A DNA stretch of 64,000 bases from Spirometra erinaceieuropaei (Eukaryota; Platyhelminthes; Cestoda; Diphyllobothriidea; Diphyllobothriidae), in contig CACRXP010000175.1 of the NCBI GenBank assembly GCA_902702965.1, positions 626,476 to 690,475 on the forward strand, read 5' to 3'. The notes below the pieces were generated by a model. That model worked only from the letters and a program-made list of their open reading frames with translations, ran no database searches and was not told the origin of the DNA. The translations under genes were made by a program, and so were the position numbers. Each line of letters opens with the position of its first letter. Position 1 is the stretch's first letter. This document shows positions 22,277 through 31,720 of the stretch, in pieces.

Positions 22277-22318
22277 GCCTGAGCTTTCGAACTCGAACTA
22301 GAGTTCATCATCGGAGAC
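22277..22318 (-). ncRNA. Hammerhead-ribozyme-like motif of PLE-2 (compensated palindrome)
   Basis: 42 nt: GUCU, CCGAUGA, U, stem II GAACUC-UAGUUC-GAGUUC (6 perfect pairs), GAAAGCUC, AGGC. Stem I GUCU/AGGC pairs with one G-U. In place of the ACGU of other copies it has AGCU, also self-complementary, so a dimer stem III could still form. The C at the second core position (CUGAUGA to CCGAUGA) should weaken or abolish cleavage. Confidence 0.65.
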
Positions 22319-22383
22319 TACTCGAGTGCAGCAAATTTGAACATTTATATAACTCGTCCTTGCGGGGGTGGGTACGTCCGTGG

Positions 22384-23173
22384 CTAGGTAGGGTTTGTGT
22401 CGCCTGGTCCACGATGTTCCTCCGGCGTGGTGACGTCATTTGTACTTCGCGACGGTGTGAGCTGCGCCACCTGGCTGCGTGGGCGGAGCGCGTGATAACA
22501 CGAAGGCAAATCGATGTGTCTGTTGATAGAGTTGGTGTCCGACGCCCACGCCTCCAACAGCTCGCGCCCTGTCTTTTTGCCGGCTCGCATCAATATCCGC
22601 GTGTTGGCGAGGTCGAACTCATGCTCTTCTTCCAGCGTGAGTGGCTACTTGAGATAGTGGGTCGCCTCTCCGAACGGCCCGTTTGTGCTCAAGTATTCGT
22701 GAGCTCAGACGTCGTCCTGTCTGGCCTGTGTAGTGGCAAGGACAGTTTTGGCACGGGATTCGATAGACTACGCCCGACTGTTCACCTGCGTCCAGCCGAT
22801 CCTTCATTTTCATGATCCTGCTCCGCATGGTGGCCGCCGGATGATGAGCGATGCCCACGCCTAGCTCTGACGCAATGCGTTCTGTAGCCTCGGATTCATT
22901 CTTTATGTACTGTAGGGAGTGCCAAATTGTTGGTGTCTCTCTTCCGTTTGTCCGGCGTGGGTGCGCGCGTATGCAGCGACTGATAAAGCTATTTGGGTAG
23001 CCGTTCTTTGTTAATTGGTCCCGGAGATGCCGTAGTTCTTGCATCCTTCCTTCGGGCTCGCTACAGTGCGTTTTTACTCGATCGAAAAGCGCCCTCACAC
23101 AGCCCCGTTTGTGCACCAATGGGTGGTTGCTATGATAGTTGAGGACCTGGGTTGTATTGGTCGCCTTTCTCTA
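22384..23173 (-). pseudogene. PLE-2 GIY-YIG endonuclease domain and C-terminus
   Basis: From the TAG at 23171-23173 the same frame continues as [24 protein letters not shown], a thumb/linker region, and the nuclease GVVYRIPCQNCPCHYTGQTGRRLSSRILEHKRAVRRGD, with the VYRI...YTGQTGR version of GIY-YIG and the downstream Arg/Glu region. A frameshift near 22600-22640 leads to RELLEAWASDTNSINRHIDLP, the conserved C-terminal block of this lineage. The nuclease nicks target DNA to prime reverse transcription. Confidence 0.88.
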
Positions 23174-24162
23174 CACTGTAGTGCTGAGTTCACCGTCAGG
23201 TGTGCGCGTGACGAGCATGTCCAGGAATGATAGTTTCTCGTCCTCCTCGTCTTTTCTTGTAAACTGAATGTCGGGGAATATGCTGTTAAGTAAGTCTTGA
23301 AAACCCGACAGCTTGTCCTTTTCAATAATAACGAAGGTATCGTCCACGTATCGGCGCCAAAAGGCATGTTTGTAATGGCTGAAAGCAACCTTTTCCAGCT
23401 CTTGTAGGACCCATTCTGCAACTAAGTTGGATATTGGGGAACCCATGGGTGTTCCTTTGATTTGTTCGTATGTTCTGCCATCGAAGGTGAAAAAAGTTCG
23501 TTGGCAGAATGCAAAGAGCTGCATTAGGTGCTGGGTCTTTAGCGGCCCTGTCATTTCGTTGAACTTTTCTTCGAGGCGTTTGCGTAGCACGTCGCGCGCA
23601 AAGTCTGGTAGGATGGACGTAAAGGTGAGACAACGTCGAAGGATACCATGATTTGGTCTGGTTGAATAGTTTTTCCCCGAATGTCGGCAAGGAATTGGGA
23701 GGCCGAATTGACGGACGTCACAGAGCCCTCTCGGAGAAAATTGAGCTTTCGGGACGTCCATTTGGCTAAATTGTATGTGGGGCTGCCTTTCAGAGCCACG
23801 ATTGGCCGCAGAGGAACGTTGGGTTTGTGGATTTTTGGTAGTCCGTAGAACCTGGCCAACGCCGTGCCGGTTGGTTTTGTCTGGCGCCATTCGTCCAGCG
23901 AGATTACATTGCTGCGTCGGAGTCGGCTTAAGAGTCCAGTCAGCTGGCCAATCATCGATTTGGCCTGCGAGGCGGGTGCGAACCTGCAGGATTGTTGGTT
24001 GTCCAGGGGAGCTTGTGCCTTCTCGTTGTAATCAACGTGGTTCATCACAACTGTTGCTCTTCCTTTGTCGGCCGGCAGCACTATAATATCTTTGTCCATT
24101 TTTAATCTCTTCATTGCTTCTATTTCTGCGGGTGACATATTGCTAGCGTGCCTGTTCGTCAT
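23171..24162 (-). pseudogene. PLE-2 reverse transcriptase
   Basis: Two overlapping frames separated by a one-base shift near 23620. First part: LKMDKDIIVLPADKGRATVVMN, LARFYGLPKIHKPNVPLRPIV and IMVSFDVVS (first catalytic Asp). Second part: RTYEQIKGTPMGSPISNLVAEW, FWRRYVDDTFVII with the YVDD box near 23340, and KLSFLDMLVTRTPDG. This order is that of Penelope RTs, which are related to telomerase RT. The frame ends at a TAG (23171-23173) where the reading continues without shift, so a point mutation separates RT from the nuclease. Confidence 0.92.
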
Positions 24163-24199
24163 CAGGAGAGAGGTAAACTTTTGGCGTACCGTGTGTTTA

Positions 24200-24765
24200 G
24201 CCTCTTCGCTTGCGTTAATTCGTACTATAATGGCCTCAAGTGCGGCAATGAAGTCGGCTGGGTGGCATCAGCAGTGTTAAAATTGGCTTCGTGGCTCAAC
24301 ACTCTGAGTTCCGTTTCGTTTAACTGCTTCGACGATAAGTTGTGTACCACATTTTCGTTGATATTGATTTCCGGTTTCAAGTTGACGGCTTTTTGGTCTA
24401 GATTCATGCGTTTCACCTCCTGTCTCGCTTTTGCCACGGTTGATATTTTTCTGTCCGGACACTCAGTGACTGATTCGCCGAGCAATGCCCTGCACTCCGC
24501 CCTTCTTTCTTCTACGACCGTTCGGTACTTGCGCAAGCGTAAGTGGCAGTCGTTGATCAGCACTCTTATCATTTGCTTCCGGAAGCGTTGTACGACGCAT
24601 CGGCCCAATTCCGTATTCACTGGCGCTTTATAACGGAGGCTCTTCGATGTCAGTCCGTCGCGAACGCACTTATGTAGAAAGCGCAGTTGTTCATAAGTTG
24701 CTGCTTCTCGTGTGGAGAGTGTTTCCCAGCTGCGAGCTGTACGAAGCGCATCACGCCCAAAATTC
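24200..24765 (-). pseudogene. PLE-2 N-terminal region
   Basis: Minus strand. From about 24760: NFGRDALRTARSWETLSTRE, FLHKCVRDGLTSKSLRYKAP, then the open frame 24225-24620 rich in Lys/Arg/Glu. It joins the RT after another frame change near 24200. This matches the poorly conserved N-terminal part of PLE proteins; no domain is recognised. The true start lies upstream of the truncation. Confidence 0.65.
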
Positions 24766-24768
24766 TCG

Positions 24769-24782
24769 CGAATGGAAGAGAA
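24769..24782. repeat. Candidate right target-site duplication of PLE-2
   Basis: Second exact copy of CGAATGGAAGAGAA. Confidence 0.6.
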
Positions 24783-24850
24783 AGCTCAGGCAAATAAACC
24801 TACTGTCCCAGTGATCGTGCCTTCGCCCTCTTTTAAACATTGGCTACTGT
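24780..24850 (+). mobile_element. Inverted PLE 3' tail beginning at the hammerhead 3' half
   Basis: GAAAGCTCAGGC, then AAATAAACCTACTGTCCCAG and TGATCGTGCCTTCGCCC...TTTTAAACA, nearly the same as the PLE-2 tail on the minus strand at 22230-22288 but pointing the opposite way. Stem II and the CUGAUGA half of the ribozyme are absent. Confidence 0.75.
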
Positions 24851-25074
24851 TTTCGGTGTTAGTACCTCCGGCATATTTTCTTAAAAAACGTGATGGCGCC
24901 TGTGTCCACGCTATTGGATTAAGGGGAATTTAAGTTTTTCTGCAGATTTTTTCTCTTGTGAAATAAAGAACAAAATAATTCCCCAGCCGGAAACACCTTA
25001 AAATGCGTCTGAACGCACGCGACGGCGAAAAAACACAAAACAGTCACGTGCGAGTGACGTTCATGGATGTATCA

Positions 25075-25600
25075 TGACTGCAGTCGGGGATATTCACCTT
25101 TAGCAGAAAGGGCGTTCACTGAAGAGATTATGGGACCTGCTCTTCCAGTTGCAGCCAGCCATTGCAGGCGGTCACGCAGTTACAGGTAGGTTGGGCTGGT
25201 AACTTCCGGCACGTTAGTCGGCGTCAGACAGCCATATCCAAGGACAGGTCTGGGTCACCTGGGAATCAAACCCGGGTCCTATGGTCATTGGGAGTTGTGC
25301 AGTCTAACGCCTGAGTCCCCGGCTCACTGTCCTATGGGATCTGACTGGGGATATTCACTATAGCAGGAAGGCTAATCATCGATCAGGCTGAGGGAGGTGC
25401 TTATCCAGTTTTGCCTTGGAGTTCTACTCCAGATCGAACCCCCTAAAGGAGAACTCAACGACAAGGGTGGAAGAATAAGAAGTCTATTGCTGCGAAAATC
25501 TGGCGACAAAAGGTACGTGCAGGAATGTACAAGGGCGGCCTGGACTGGACCAATCAGATCATGCCCTTGAGGTAGTGACATGTCAACTGGACCTTCGACT
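25075..25600 (-). mobile_element. tRNA-derived SINE (family S2) with a partial repeat beside it
   Basis: On the minus strand near 25250-25320: GAGCCGGGGACTCAGGCGTT (A-box region) and GGACCCGGGTTTGATTCCC (B box). The flanking string GGGGATATTCAC(C/T)..TAGCAG(A/G)AAGG occurs at both 25087 and 25347, so two related units lie side by side. A similar sequence recurs near 58.74-58.83 kb. Confidence 0.55.
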
Positions 25601-26140
25601 CATTTGAGTGGCTGGACACCCCTGCGATTCTGCCGGCGGCTGGAGCGATATAAACAAGCTCACACTGTTTGAGTGAACCGATAGAGCGGCGTGTGGGCTC
25701 ATCTTTGGGTGGCATGCGAACAAGTCGATTAGGACGGCTCCTCCTAACACCGGCCTAGTTTATTTCCTAAGAATTTAAGTCGGATGTTCACCAGTTGGAT
25801 TCGTTTATCCACACCTTGCCGACTGTCATCGAGGATATCCAAGCACATCAGAGCAGTGTTCCCAGTTGCATTCCGACTGACAGACTTATCTTGTTTTTCT
25901 GTGGACTTCCAGCCGGCTGATCTCGTGAACGGTCGTGTGATATCAAGTAATCGGTGCCGGAGCACATGAGCCGGAAGGGCTGTTTGTATCTTACCTACCA
26001 TTATCAGCCAGTCCTACATGTATGCTAAGCCTTCGTAGTCGCGGTTCGAATCAGGGAAGAGGTTGGATCAAATAGTTGTCTGACCTACCGAGTCAGATTG
26101 TTGACAAGGGAACCACACTAAGGCGCCGTCTGATGCAACC
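25601..26140. other. Non-coding stretch with a B-box-like sequence
   Basis: No coding feature. GTAGTCGCGGTTCGAATCAGG near 26036-26056 resembles a Pol III B box, probably a SINE relic. Confidence 0.35.
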
Positions 26141-26149
26141 TAAGGACAC

Positions 26150-26650
26150 GCTACCAGCGGCTGAGATCTCAGGAGTTGTCTAAAAATGAACTGCAGTGAG
26201 GACGACGGCAACTGTGTTGGAGAAACCGGACGGGAATTGCAGACCCGCCTACAGGAGCCCAAATCGGCGACTCGGAGGTTAGATCCAAACTCTCAACTAA
26301 CAACGTAGTTTGGAGAAACTGGGCATACTTTCAATCTCCGGAGAGCTACCATCTAAGGCCGGGGCGACACAAAGCCAGAACGGCTAACACTCGAGACTTG
26401 TTACTCCGATGCCAACTCCATCAACAGGCATCTGGACCTTCCTGCAGCATAAGAAATCCTAAGTCACCACTTTCGTAGAGCTCAGGACCAAGTAATTACA
26501 CTGGACTTCAGATGTCCATACATAGAGATGCCGACGGCGAGTCTACTCGGCGAGGAAGATAAACCACCAGACCAATCACCTGACGAAGGTTCAATCACCT
26601 CCCCCTGACGAAGGGATGACCCGAAAAGCACACACATAAAACGCCCGCCA
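26150..26650 (+). pseudogene. PLE-6, plus-strand 3' fragment of a GIY-YIG-lineage PLE
   Basis: Plus strand near 26220-26300: GETGRELQTRLQEPKSATRR (end of the GIY-YIG domain), then DPNSQLTT, ETGHTFNL, and ETCYSDANSINRHLDLPAA (the C-terminal block) at 26390-26450. About 150 bp further, at 26606-26630, CTGACGA, GGGATGACCC and GAAAAGC give a weak hammerhead-like arrangement in the expected place, without a palindromic stem III. Confidence 0.7.
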
Positions 26651-27475
26651 ACCATCCCCAGAGGGGCCGAGGCAGCAAGAGAAGAGATAAATCGATCGGC
26701 ATGAGGCCGACCGACGCGGCATGCCACTTGAAATTTCCGGTTGCTTAAGGTGCACTTTAAGCTTTGACAATGGAGAGCCGACCAAGCTCTCCGAAACATC
26801 AGCACCTAAATAAACACGTTCTGGTGAGCCTATCTTTTTTTCAAATCATTAACCCGGATCTCTCAACCTTGCTAACCAAAAGGGGCCACCTTGTAATTGT
26901 GCTATGCTAGAGGACTTTGCTGAAGTAAGACAATGTTCAACGCGATATGCCAGGTTGTCTGATCTTCATTCCCGAAGATGGGTCCTGCAGTTACGTGGAT
27001 AGATACATGGGCCAGCAGAAGATGACCGAGCTTATTCAGATGTCTTCCCAGTCCCAGCCAGTCAAGAAGACGGCCTGACTTCTCGACGAATAATAATCCT
27101 GCTCAAGTAAGTTGGTCTGACTACTGCTAACTGGGCTTGCCTAATATGGCATACCTTTTAATAAAATTTTCATTCAAGTTAAAGCAGCGACGTATCACGA
27201 CCAAAGCCAGTGAAACCCATCAAAGCATGCCTACTTAAATTAAAACAGTAGACAAGTTTAAAACCATGAAAAGGCAAACACAATCGCAAGCCACCGAATT
27301 CGATACGACGCAGCTACGTTTGAATAAGGAGGCAGCTTTTGGTGGTGATTCTGTTCGGCATTTCAACTCTCTGTCTAAAAGTAGCTTTTTTTTTCTACGA
27401 CACACACGGGTTAATTTGCTCTCATCTAGCCGGAAGCAATGTCAAATGCATGTCCTGAGTGAAGCATCTTCGCTA
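26651..27475. other. Non-coding stretch
   Basis: No supportable coding, RNA or repeat feature. Confidence 0.35.
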
Positions 27476-27547
27476 ACAGAAGCGAGGAGTCGGGTTCCGG
27501 GTGGTAGTCGCAAAGGTGATACGATCGCTGGAACAAGAGCTTTATTA

Positions 27548-27589
27548 GCCTGACGTTTTGGATCCTCGCTCGAGTCCATCATCAGAGGC
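27548..27589 (-). ncRNA. Hammerhead-ribozyme-like motif of PLE-4
   Basis: 42 nt: GCCU, CUGAUGA, U, stem II GGACUC-GAGC-GAGGAUCC, AAAACGUC, AGGC. Stem I GCCU/AGGC pairs perfectly and CUGAUGA is intact; the ACGU palindrome is present and GUC precedes AGGC. The G of GAAA is A here, which should impair catalysis. Confidence 0.7.
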
Positions 27590-28283
27590 AGAATCAGATA
27601 AGGGTAGTGGATTGCCCAGGCGTTGCAGTATTTACAGCATGTAATTGCTGGGCCGCTACATGCCTATCACAGTTGGCAGTTCCCGAGGACACCACGACTC
27701 GACAAGGCAGGTGTTGAAGTATGTAGTTGTCATGCGGTTACTGTGCGCCTGTGTGCCGGTCAAGATTATCGACTCCCACGTCCATAGAACGCAGTCGAGT
27801 TGCCAACTGCCTGATTTTGTCATCCGCGTGGCCCCATGGGTAATTTGGCTCGTCGACATTAACAACAGGAACAGTAGTCATCCACACGTTGTCCTCGCGG
27901 CTAACTACTTTGCATAAACAAAGTTTCATCACTGAATTCTGAGCAGGGAGGTCGTTGCGCCTGTTGATTGATCGAGGATCGAAAACCATGACTCGAGTAG
28001 TTCGCGGCTCACGCGTTTGTCGCCCCCTAACGATGATTCAACTCCATCAAACTTGAATGTGTGATTTGATCCCGTCAAATTAGTCGTGACCTGGGAGATG
28101 GCGTCGTTCACTCTTACCGCTGTTGTGTGCTCGGTTACCCGCGTCCAGAATATTCATGAAGTTTCCCGACATAGTTACTTTGTTTACAGCTGCGCCAGAC
28201 TCGGTAAACGACCCCAGGTCAGCTGACGGTTCTTCTCTTCCTCCATCGTAAATTGTATTCCCGGGAAGACGGCGTTGGATTTC

Positions 28284-28324
28284 CGTACCTGATTCTGCTC
28301 CAGTGAGAATCCGAAACGTCAGGC
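28284..28324 (+). ncRNA. Relic of the hammerhead-like motif, opposite strand within PLE-4
   Basis: CCTGATTCTGCTCCAGTGAG then AATCCGAAACGTCAGGC: the 3' half (GAATCC, GAAAC, GTC, AGGC) is intact and the 5' half is degraded. Confidence 0.5.
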
Positions 28325-28385
28325 TAACTAACAGAGGTCTTGTTTCAGCGGCAGTGTCTCCCTCTTAATGAAGCCTGAGTCAAAG

Positions 28386-29321
28386 GCGTGTTTCTCTTCG
28401 ATTTGCACACACTGGCATACCCCGATCTTGATTCTGTGGCAGAGTCTAAGATACCGTGGATGTCATCAGGGAAGAGCCTCCACACCTCGCCACGTGCTGC
28501 CGGCGAAAACTGGCACTCGCATCACTCCGGCCTCACAAGGCGTAGACCGACTGCTTCATCAGCCATCCACAGTAGTCTGCTCTCATTTACTGTGTCATTG
28601 TTGTGAGGTTGCCGTTGTTTTCGCCCCGCCCCCTCGTCCCCCCCCTCACCCCCCCTCACGGGGGCCAGTGACGTCAATGCCCATGACTGCAGGACTGGTG
28701 CGATAAAACGGAAGCCATCAATGAATCATCCAGCTCTTCTGGCGGTGTCTTCTGTCTGCACAGAAAGCAAGGTCGTCGACCTCTCAGAGTATTTCCTCCA
28801 CCGCAACCTGAATTCTGACAGCTGCAGTACCACCACCAGCATCAGCAGCAGCAATGTCAGCGAACTGGGGCACTTCAACCCACCGCTGTAGACAGCAGCG
28901 TGTGAAAAAGACTCTCACCACGGTCTGACAGACGGGGCAGAAGGCAGAAAATCGTGGTTTCATGCCACCCGAGGACCGCAGCGCAGAAAACAAGCGAAAG
29001 TTGGCAGTTTTCTAAAACTACTACCTTCGGTGGAAGTAGGCAGAGCTCACCTCGAACGAGACTATTCTCATCCGTCTGGTAGAACCCACGGGGATGCAGA
29101 GATACTTCAACTCACATTTCTGGTCGATGACGTCAACTAAGTCAGAAAGTTTGAAGCAAGCAAGGACAGCAGAATTTAATGGCACCAAAAAATTTCGCGA
29201 CCGCTTCTCAACTGCTGCCGGTCGTTGCATAACAGAAATAACAAGTGAGAAAGGTACAAAGGTTTGAATTTCGACAGAGAAAATCGATGTAAAACAGCAA
29301 GGTCAACGTGTACTGCGCGTA
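28386..29321. other. Non-coding stretch with a C-rich run
   Basis: No coding feature recognised. C-rich run at 28622-28662 with several C5-C8 tracts. Confidence 0.4.
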
Positions 29322-29878
29322 GACTAATCGATAAAATGGTAACTTCAAAATGGAACATGGGAATGAAAATGGGGAACTAGGCATGCCGAGGGATTTCGAA
29401 ACTCAAAAGGGGCTCGGGTCTACCAGGGCAAGCTGAGGTTGACCACGTGGTCTAGCTGTTTACATAGGTCGGGTTTCTCCCGCCGTATATAGGCTGCCTC
29501 CAGGTAGCGCAATAAACGAGTAGTTCGTGCTCGAACTAATACTCGAAAAGACGTCTCAGGGTCAACCGGATGGCCACTATCAAGGAGATGTTTTGTAATG
29601 GAAGACCGTGGAGTCTTGTTCTCCTGCTTTAGAAGCCATTTAGGCAGGTGCTCAACTGCTCTGGCTGCCAGTTGCCTTTGCGTTCGCCCAATGTACTTGC
29701 ATCCACAAGTACATGTAAATTCGTAAACACAATTTGACGTGGCGTGCAATGGCAAGGCATCCTTCGCTCGTGGAACTTCGATAGCCTTAGTAGAACTGTA
29801 GAAGATGAGTTCAGCTGCGTTGTAAGTTCTTTCAATAGTGCATCTCAATCGCCGCTTGATGGTATTTGAGATGTTGTC
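29322..29878 (-). repeat. Left arm of the PLE-5 inverted repeat
   Basis: Starts at GACTAATCG and ends at GTTGTC. It encodes the GIY-YIG domain and 3' UTR on the minus strand. Confidence 0.93.
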
Positions 29879-30013
29879 GCCCCTAAAGGTTAAGGATATT
29901 ATAACGGGCTTTTTCGGAACAGATTGCTCCGTCAATTTTGGCCGCGAAGTGTTGCTGTACTTTTCGATGAATCGTGTTGGATATCCCCGTTTAAGCAGGG
30001 CTGTTTTAGGCAA
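29420..30013 (-). pseudogene. PLE-5 GIY-YIG endonuclease, intact domain
   Basis: 197 codons, minus strand. LPKTALLKRGYPTRFIEKY linker, then CVYEFTCTCGCKYIGRTQRQLAARAVEHLPKWL (GIY-YIG core with VYEF...YIGRT), SSITKHLLDSGHPVDPETSF and RLLRYLEAAYIRREKPDLCKQ. The domain reads open to its stop at 29420. It is out of frame with the RT by a single shift near 30013. This is the CTCG...YIGRT lineage, as in the 18-kb and 19-kb fragments. The same domain is encoded again, inverted, at 30809-31267. Confidence 0.9.
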
Positions 30014-30808
30014 GAAATTTCATCATCCAGCGTTTCAATGGAGCAAATCTTTCTTGCTCTTTGGAATAGAGTGTAAACCAACTTTCGCTTTCGTTGTATC
30101 GGCACAAAGCTCAAGAAGTGTAGGTATTGGCCTTTCCATGTGTCTTTGTGGAAAACAGATCGCCGTATTGAACCATCTTCCTGTCTAGTCATGAGGACAT
30201 CCAGGAAAGAGAGCTTGTTGCACTGCTCCTTCTCTATTGTGAATCTAATCTTGGGATGGAGACTGTTCATGGCAACAAGTAGGTCTTCGGCTTCATCGTC
30301 GTCATCAACAATAGCAAAAATGTCGTCTACATATCTTTTGTATAGTGTTTTCCTATTCAATTTTTCTGAGAACTTTTCTTCTAGGTGACCCATAAAAATG
30401 TCGGCAAGGGTTGGACCAAGTGGACTTCTCATTGCCACTCCATCAATTTGTCTGTATATCTGTCCATTGAACAGGAATTGAACGTTTTTCGTGCATAGTT
30501 TCAACAGGTCACGTAATATTTCGGGTGACAGGCGGGTTTCTGACGCATGGTCGCATATGATGTCGATAGTCTCATGCAGCGGTACATTTGTAAATAGTGA
30601 TGCAACGTCCAAAGATATCATAGTTTTGTTGGAAATGTTCTGATGCTTTATTTCTTCAATAAACTGGAAACTGTCTTTTATTGTGTAAGTTGAAAATAGG
30701 TGTCGTATTGGCTCTATTTCCTTGACAAGCCACTGGGCTAGTCTGTGTTGGGAAGAATTAGACATAGACAGAATTGGACGTAGAGGTATGTCCTTACCCT
30801 TTAGGGAT
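29932..30808 (-). pseudogene. PLE-5 reverse transcriptase, N-terminus replaced
   Basis: Minus strand; open from 30849 but homologous RT begins at about 30800 with IPLRPILSMSNSSQHRLAQWL. It continues with TMISLDVASLFTNVPLHETI (first catalytic Asp), QIYRQIDGVAMRSPLGPTLADI, LYKRYVDDIFAIVDDDD (YVDD) and KLSFLDVLMTRQEDGS. All palm motifs are open. Residues upstream of IPLRP come from the inverted arm, so the fingers region is lost and the enzyme cannot be complete. Downstream shift near 30013 separates it from the nuclease. Confidence 0.92.
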
Positions 30809-31365
30809 GACAACATCTCAAATACCATCAAGCGGCGATTGAGATGCACTATTGAAAGAACTTACAACGCAGCTGAACTCATCTTCTACAGTTCTACTAA
30901 GGCTATCGAAGTTCCACGAGCGAAGGATGCCTTGCCATTGCACGCCACGTCAAATTGTGTTTACGAATTTACATGTACTTGTGGATGCAAGTACATTGGG
31001 CGAACGCAAAGGCAACTGGCAGCCAGAGCAGTTGAGCACCTGCCTAAATGGCTTCTAAAGCAGGAGAACAAGACTCCACGGTCTTCCATTACAAAACATC
31101 TCCTTGATAGTGGCCATCCGGTTGACCCTGAGACGTCTTTTCGAGTATTAGTTCGAGCACGAACTACTCGTTTATTGCGCTACCTGGAGGCAGCCTATAT
31201 ACGGCGGGAGAAACCCGACCTATGTAAACAGTTAGACCACGTGGTCAACCTCAGCTTGCCCTGGTAGACCCGAGCCCCTTTTGAGTTTCGAAATCCCTCG
31301 GCATGCCTAGTTCCCCATTTTCATTCCCATGTTCCATTTTGAAGTTACCATTTTATCGATTAGTC
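30809..31365 (+). repeat. Right arm of the PLE-5 inverted repeat
   Basis: Reverse complement of 29322-29878. On the plus strand it encodes the whole GIY-YIG domain again to a TAG at 31265-31267. One difference noticed: CAG-TTA versus CAG-CTA, synonymous. Confidence 0.93.
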
Positions 31366-31555
31366 AGAAGGAGCAATTTCAGTCTCGTCTCTGCATTTGC
31401 TGGTAAAAACTCTTCCCTTTCAGATTGTTAGTCGTCATGTCGGGATTCTCTATTGGTAGATGTGCTTCCGCTCCCGTTGCGTATAAAGGTCGTGAGCATA
31501 ACTGCTCAGTCATCATCGTCATCTGACCCGTCATAGCATCGTTGTTGGTGGTCAA
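31366..31555. other. Non-coding stretch
   Basis: Nothing supportable seen. Confidence 0.35.
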
Positions 31556-31720
31556 AAGCCTGGACCAAGGGGTGTGGAGTGGAGCACCACGGTGCGGGCT
31601 CGATCGTGCCATCCACCTAAGCCCTCCTGTACTCTGTCTTGACACCGAACCCAGGTGCGGAAGGAGGAGAGAGTGCGGTAGATGCAGCCAAAGTCGCCCT
31701 CGTAGACTGTGCACCCCCAG
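31556..31720 (+). repeat. Repeat A copy, plus
   Basis: GGTGCGGGCTCGATCGTGCC, ATCCACCT..GCCCTCC, TGTCTTGACACCG, GGAGAGAGTGCGGTAGATGC: the full block order of repeat A, a ~200-bp dispersed sequence found at least ten times in this window in both orientations. Confidence 0.75.

Larger units (their letters stand above)
22210..24768 (-). mobile_element. Penelope-like element PLE-2, most complete copy, 5' truncated
   Basis: About 2.56 kb on the minus strand, bounded by the 14-bp repeat CGAATGGAAGAGAA. Order in its own 5'-3' sense: N-terminal region (24.76-24.2 kb), RT (24.16-23.2 kb), linker, GIY-YIG endonuclease (22.85-22.62 kb), C-terminal block, hammerhead-like motif (22277-22318), conserved tail. 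The start of the protein is cut at the upstream junction, consistent with 5' truncation during target-primed reverse transcription. A separate copy of the element tail lies in the opposite orientation immediately beyond the upstream end. Confidence 0.85.
27485..28385 (-). pseudogene. PLE-4, rearranged 3' part of a GIY-YIG-lineage PLE
   Basis: Minus strand. At about 28290-28220 FPGIQFTMEEEKNRQL matches the end of an RT palm (compare PLE-2 FPDIQFTRKDEEDEKL). It jumps directly to GVVYRVWRSCKQSNYVG (start of GIY-YIG, about 28210-28160), so the linker is deleted. Then RVSRELLESWFS at 28010-27975 and SINRRNDLPAQ give the C-terminal block. The hammerhead-like motif at 27548-27589 and the tail end near 27485. 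Confidence 0.8.
29322..31365 (-). mobile_element. PLE-5, second-lineage Penelope-like element with 557-bp inverted arms
   Basis: Left arm 29322-29878 and right arm 30809-31365 are reverse complements over 557 bp without indels (coordinates sum to 60687 throughout) and with about one mismatch seen. The 930-bp spacer holds the RT domain. The left arm, minus strand, is the natural 3' end of the element (GIY-YIG and stop). The right arm carries the same 3' portion inverted, and replaces the N-terminal half of the RT. Confidence 0.92.

Noticed and set aside
26606..26635. CTGACGA-GGGATGACCC-GAAAAGC as an intact hammerhead
   Set aside because: Core and stem II fit, but stem III and stem I partners are not found; kept only as a comment under PLE-6.
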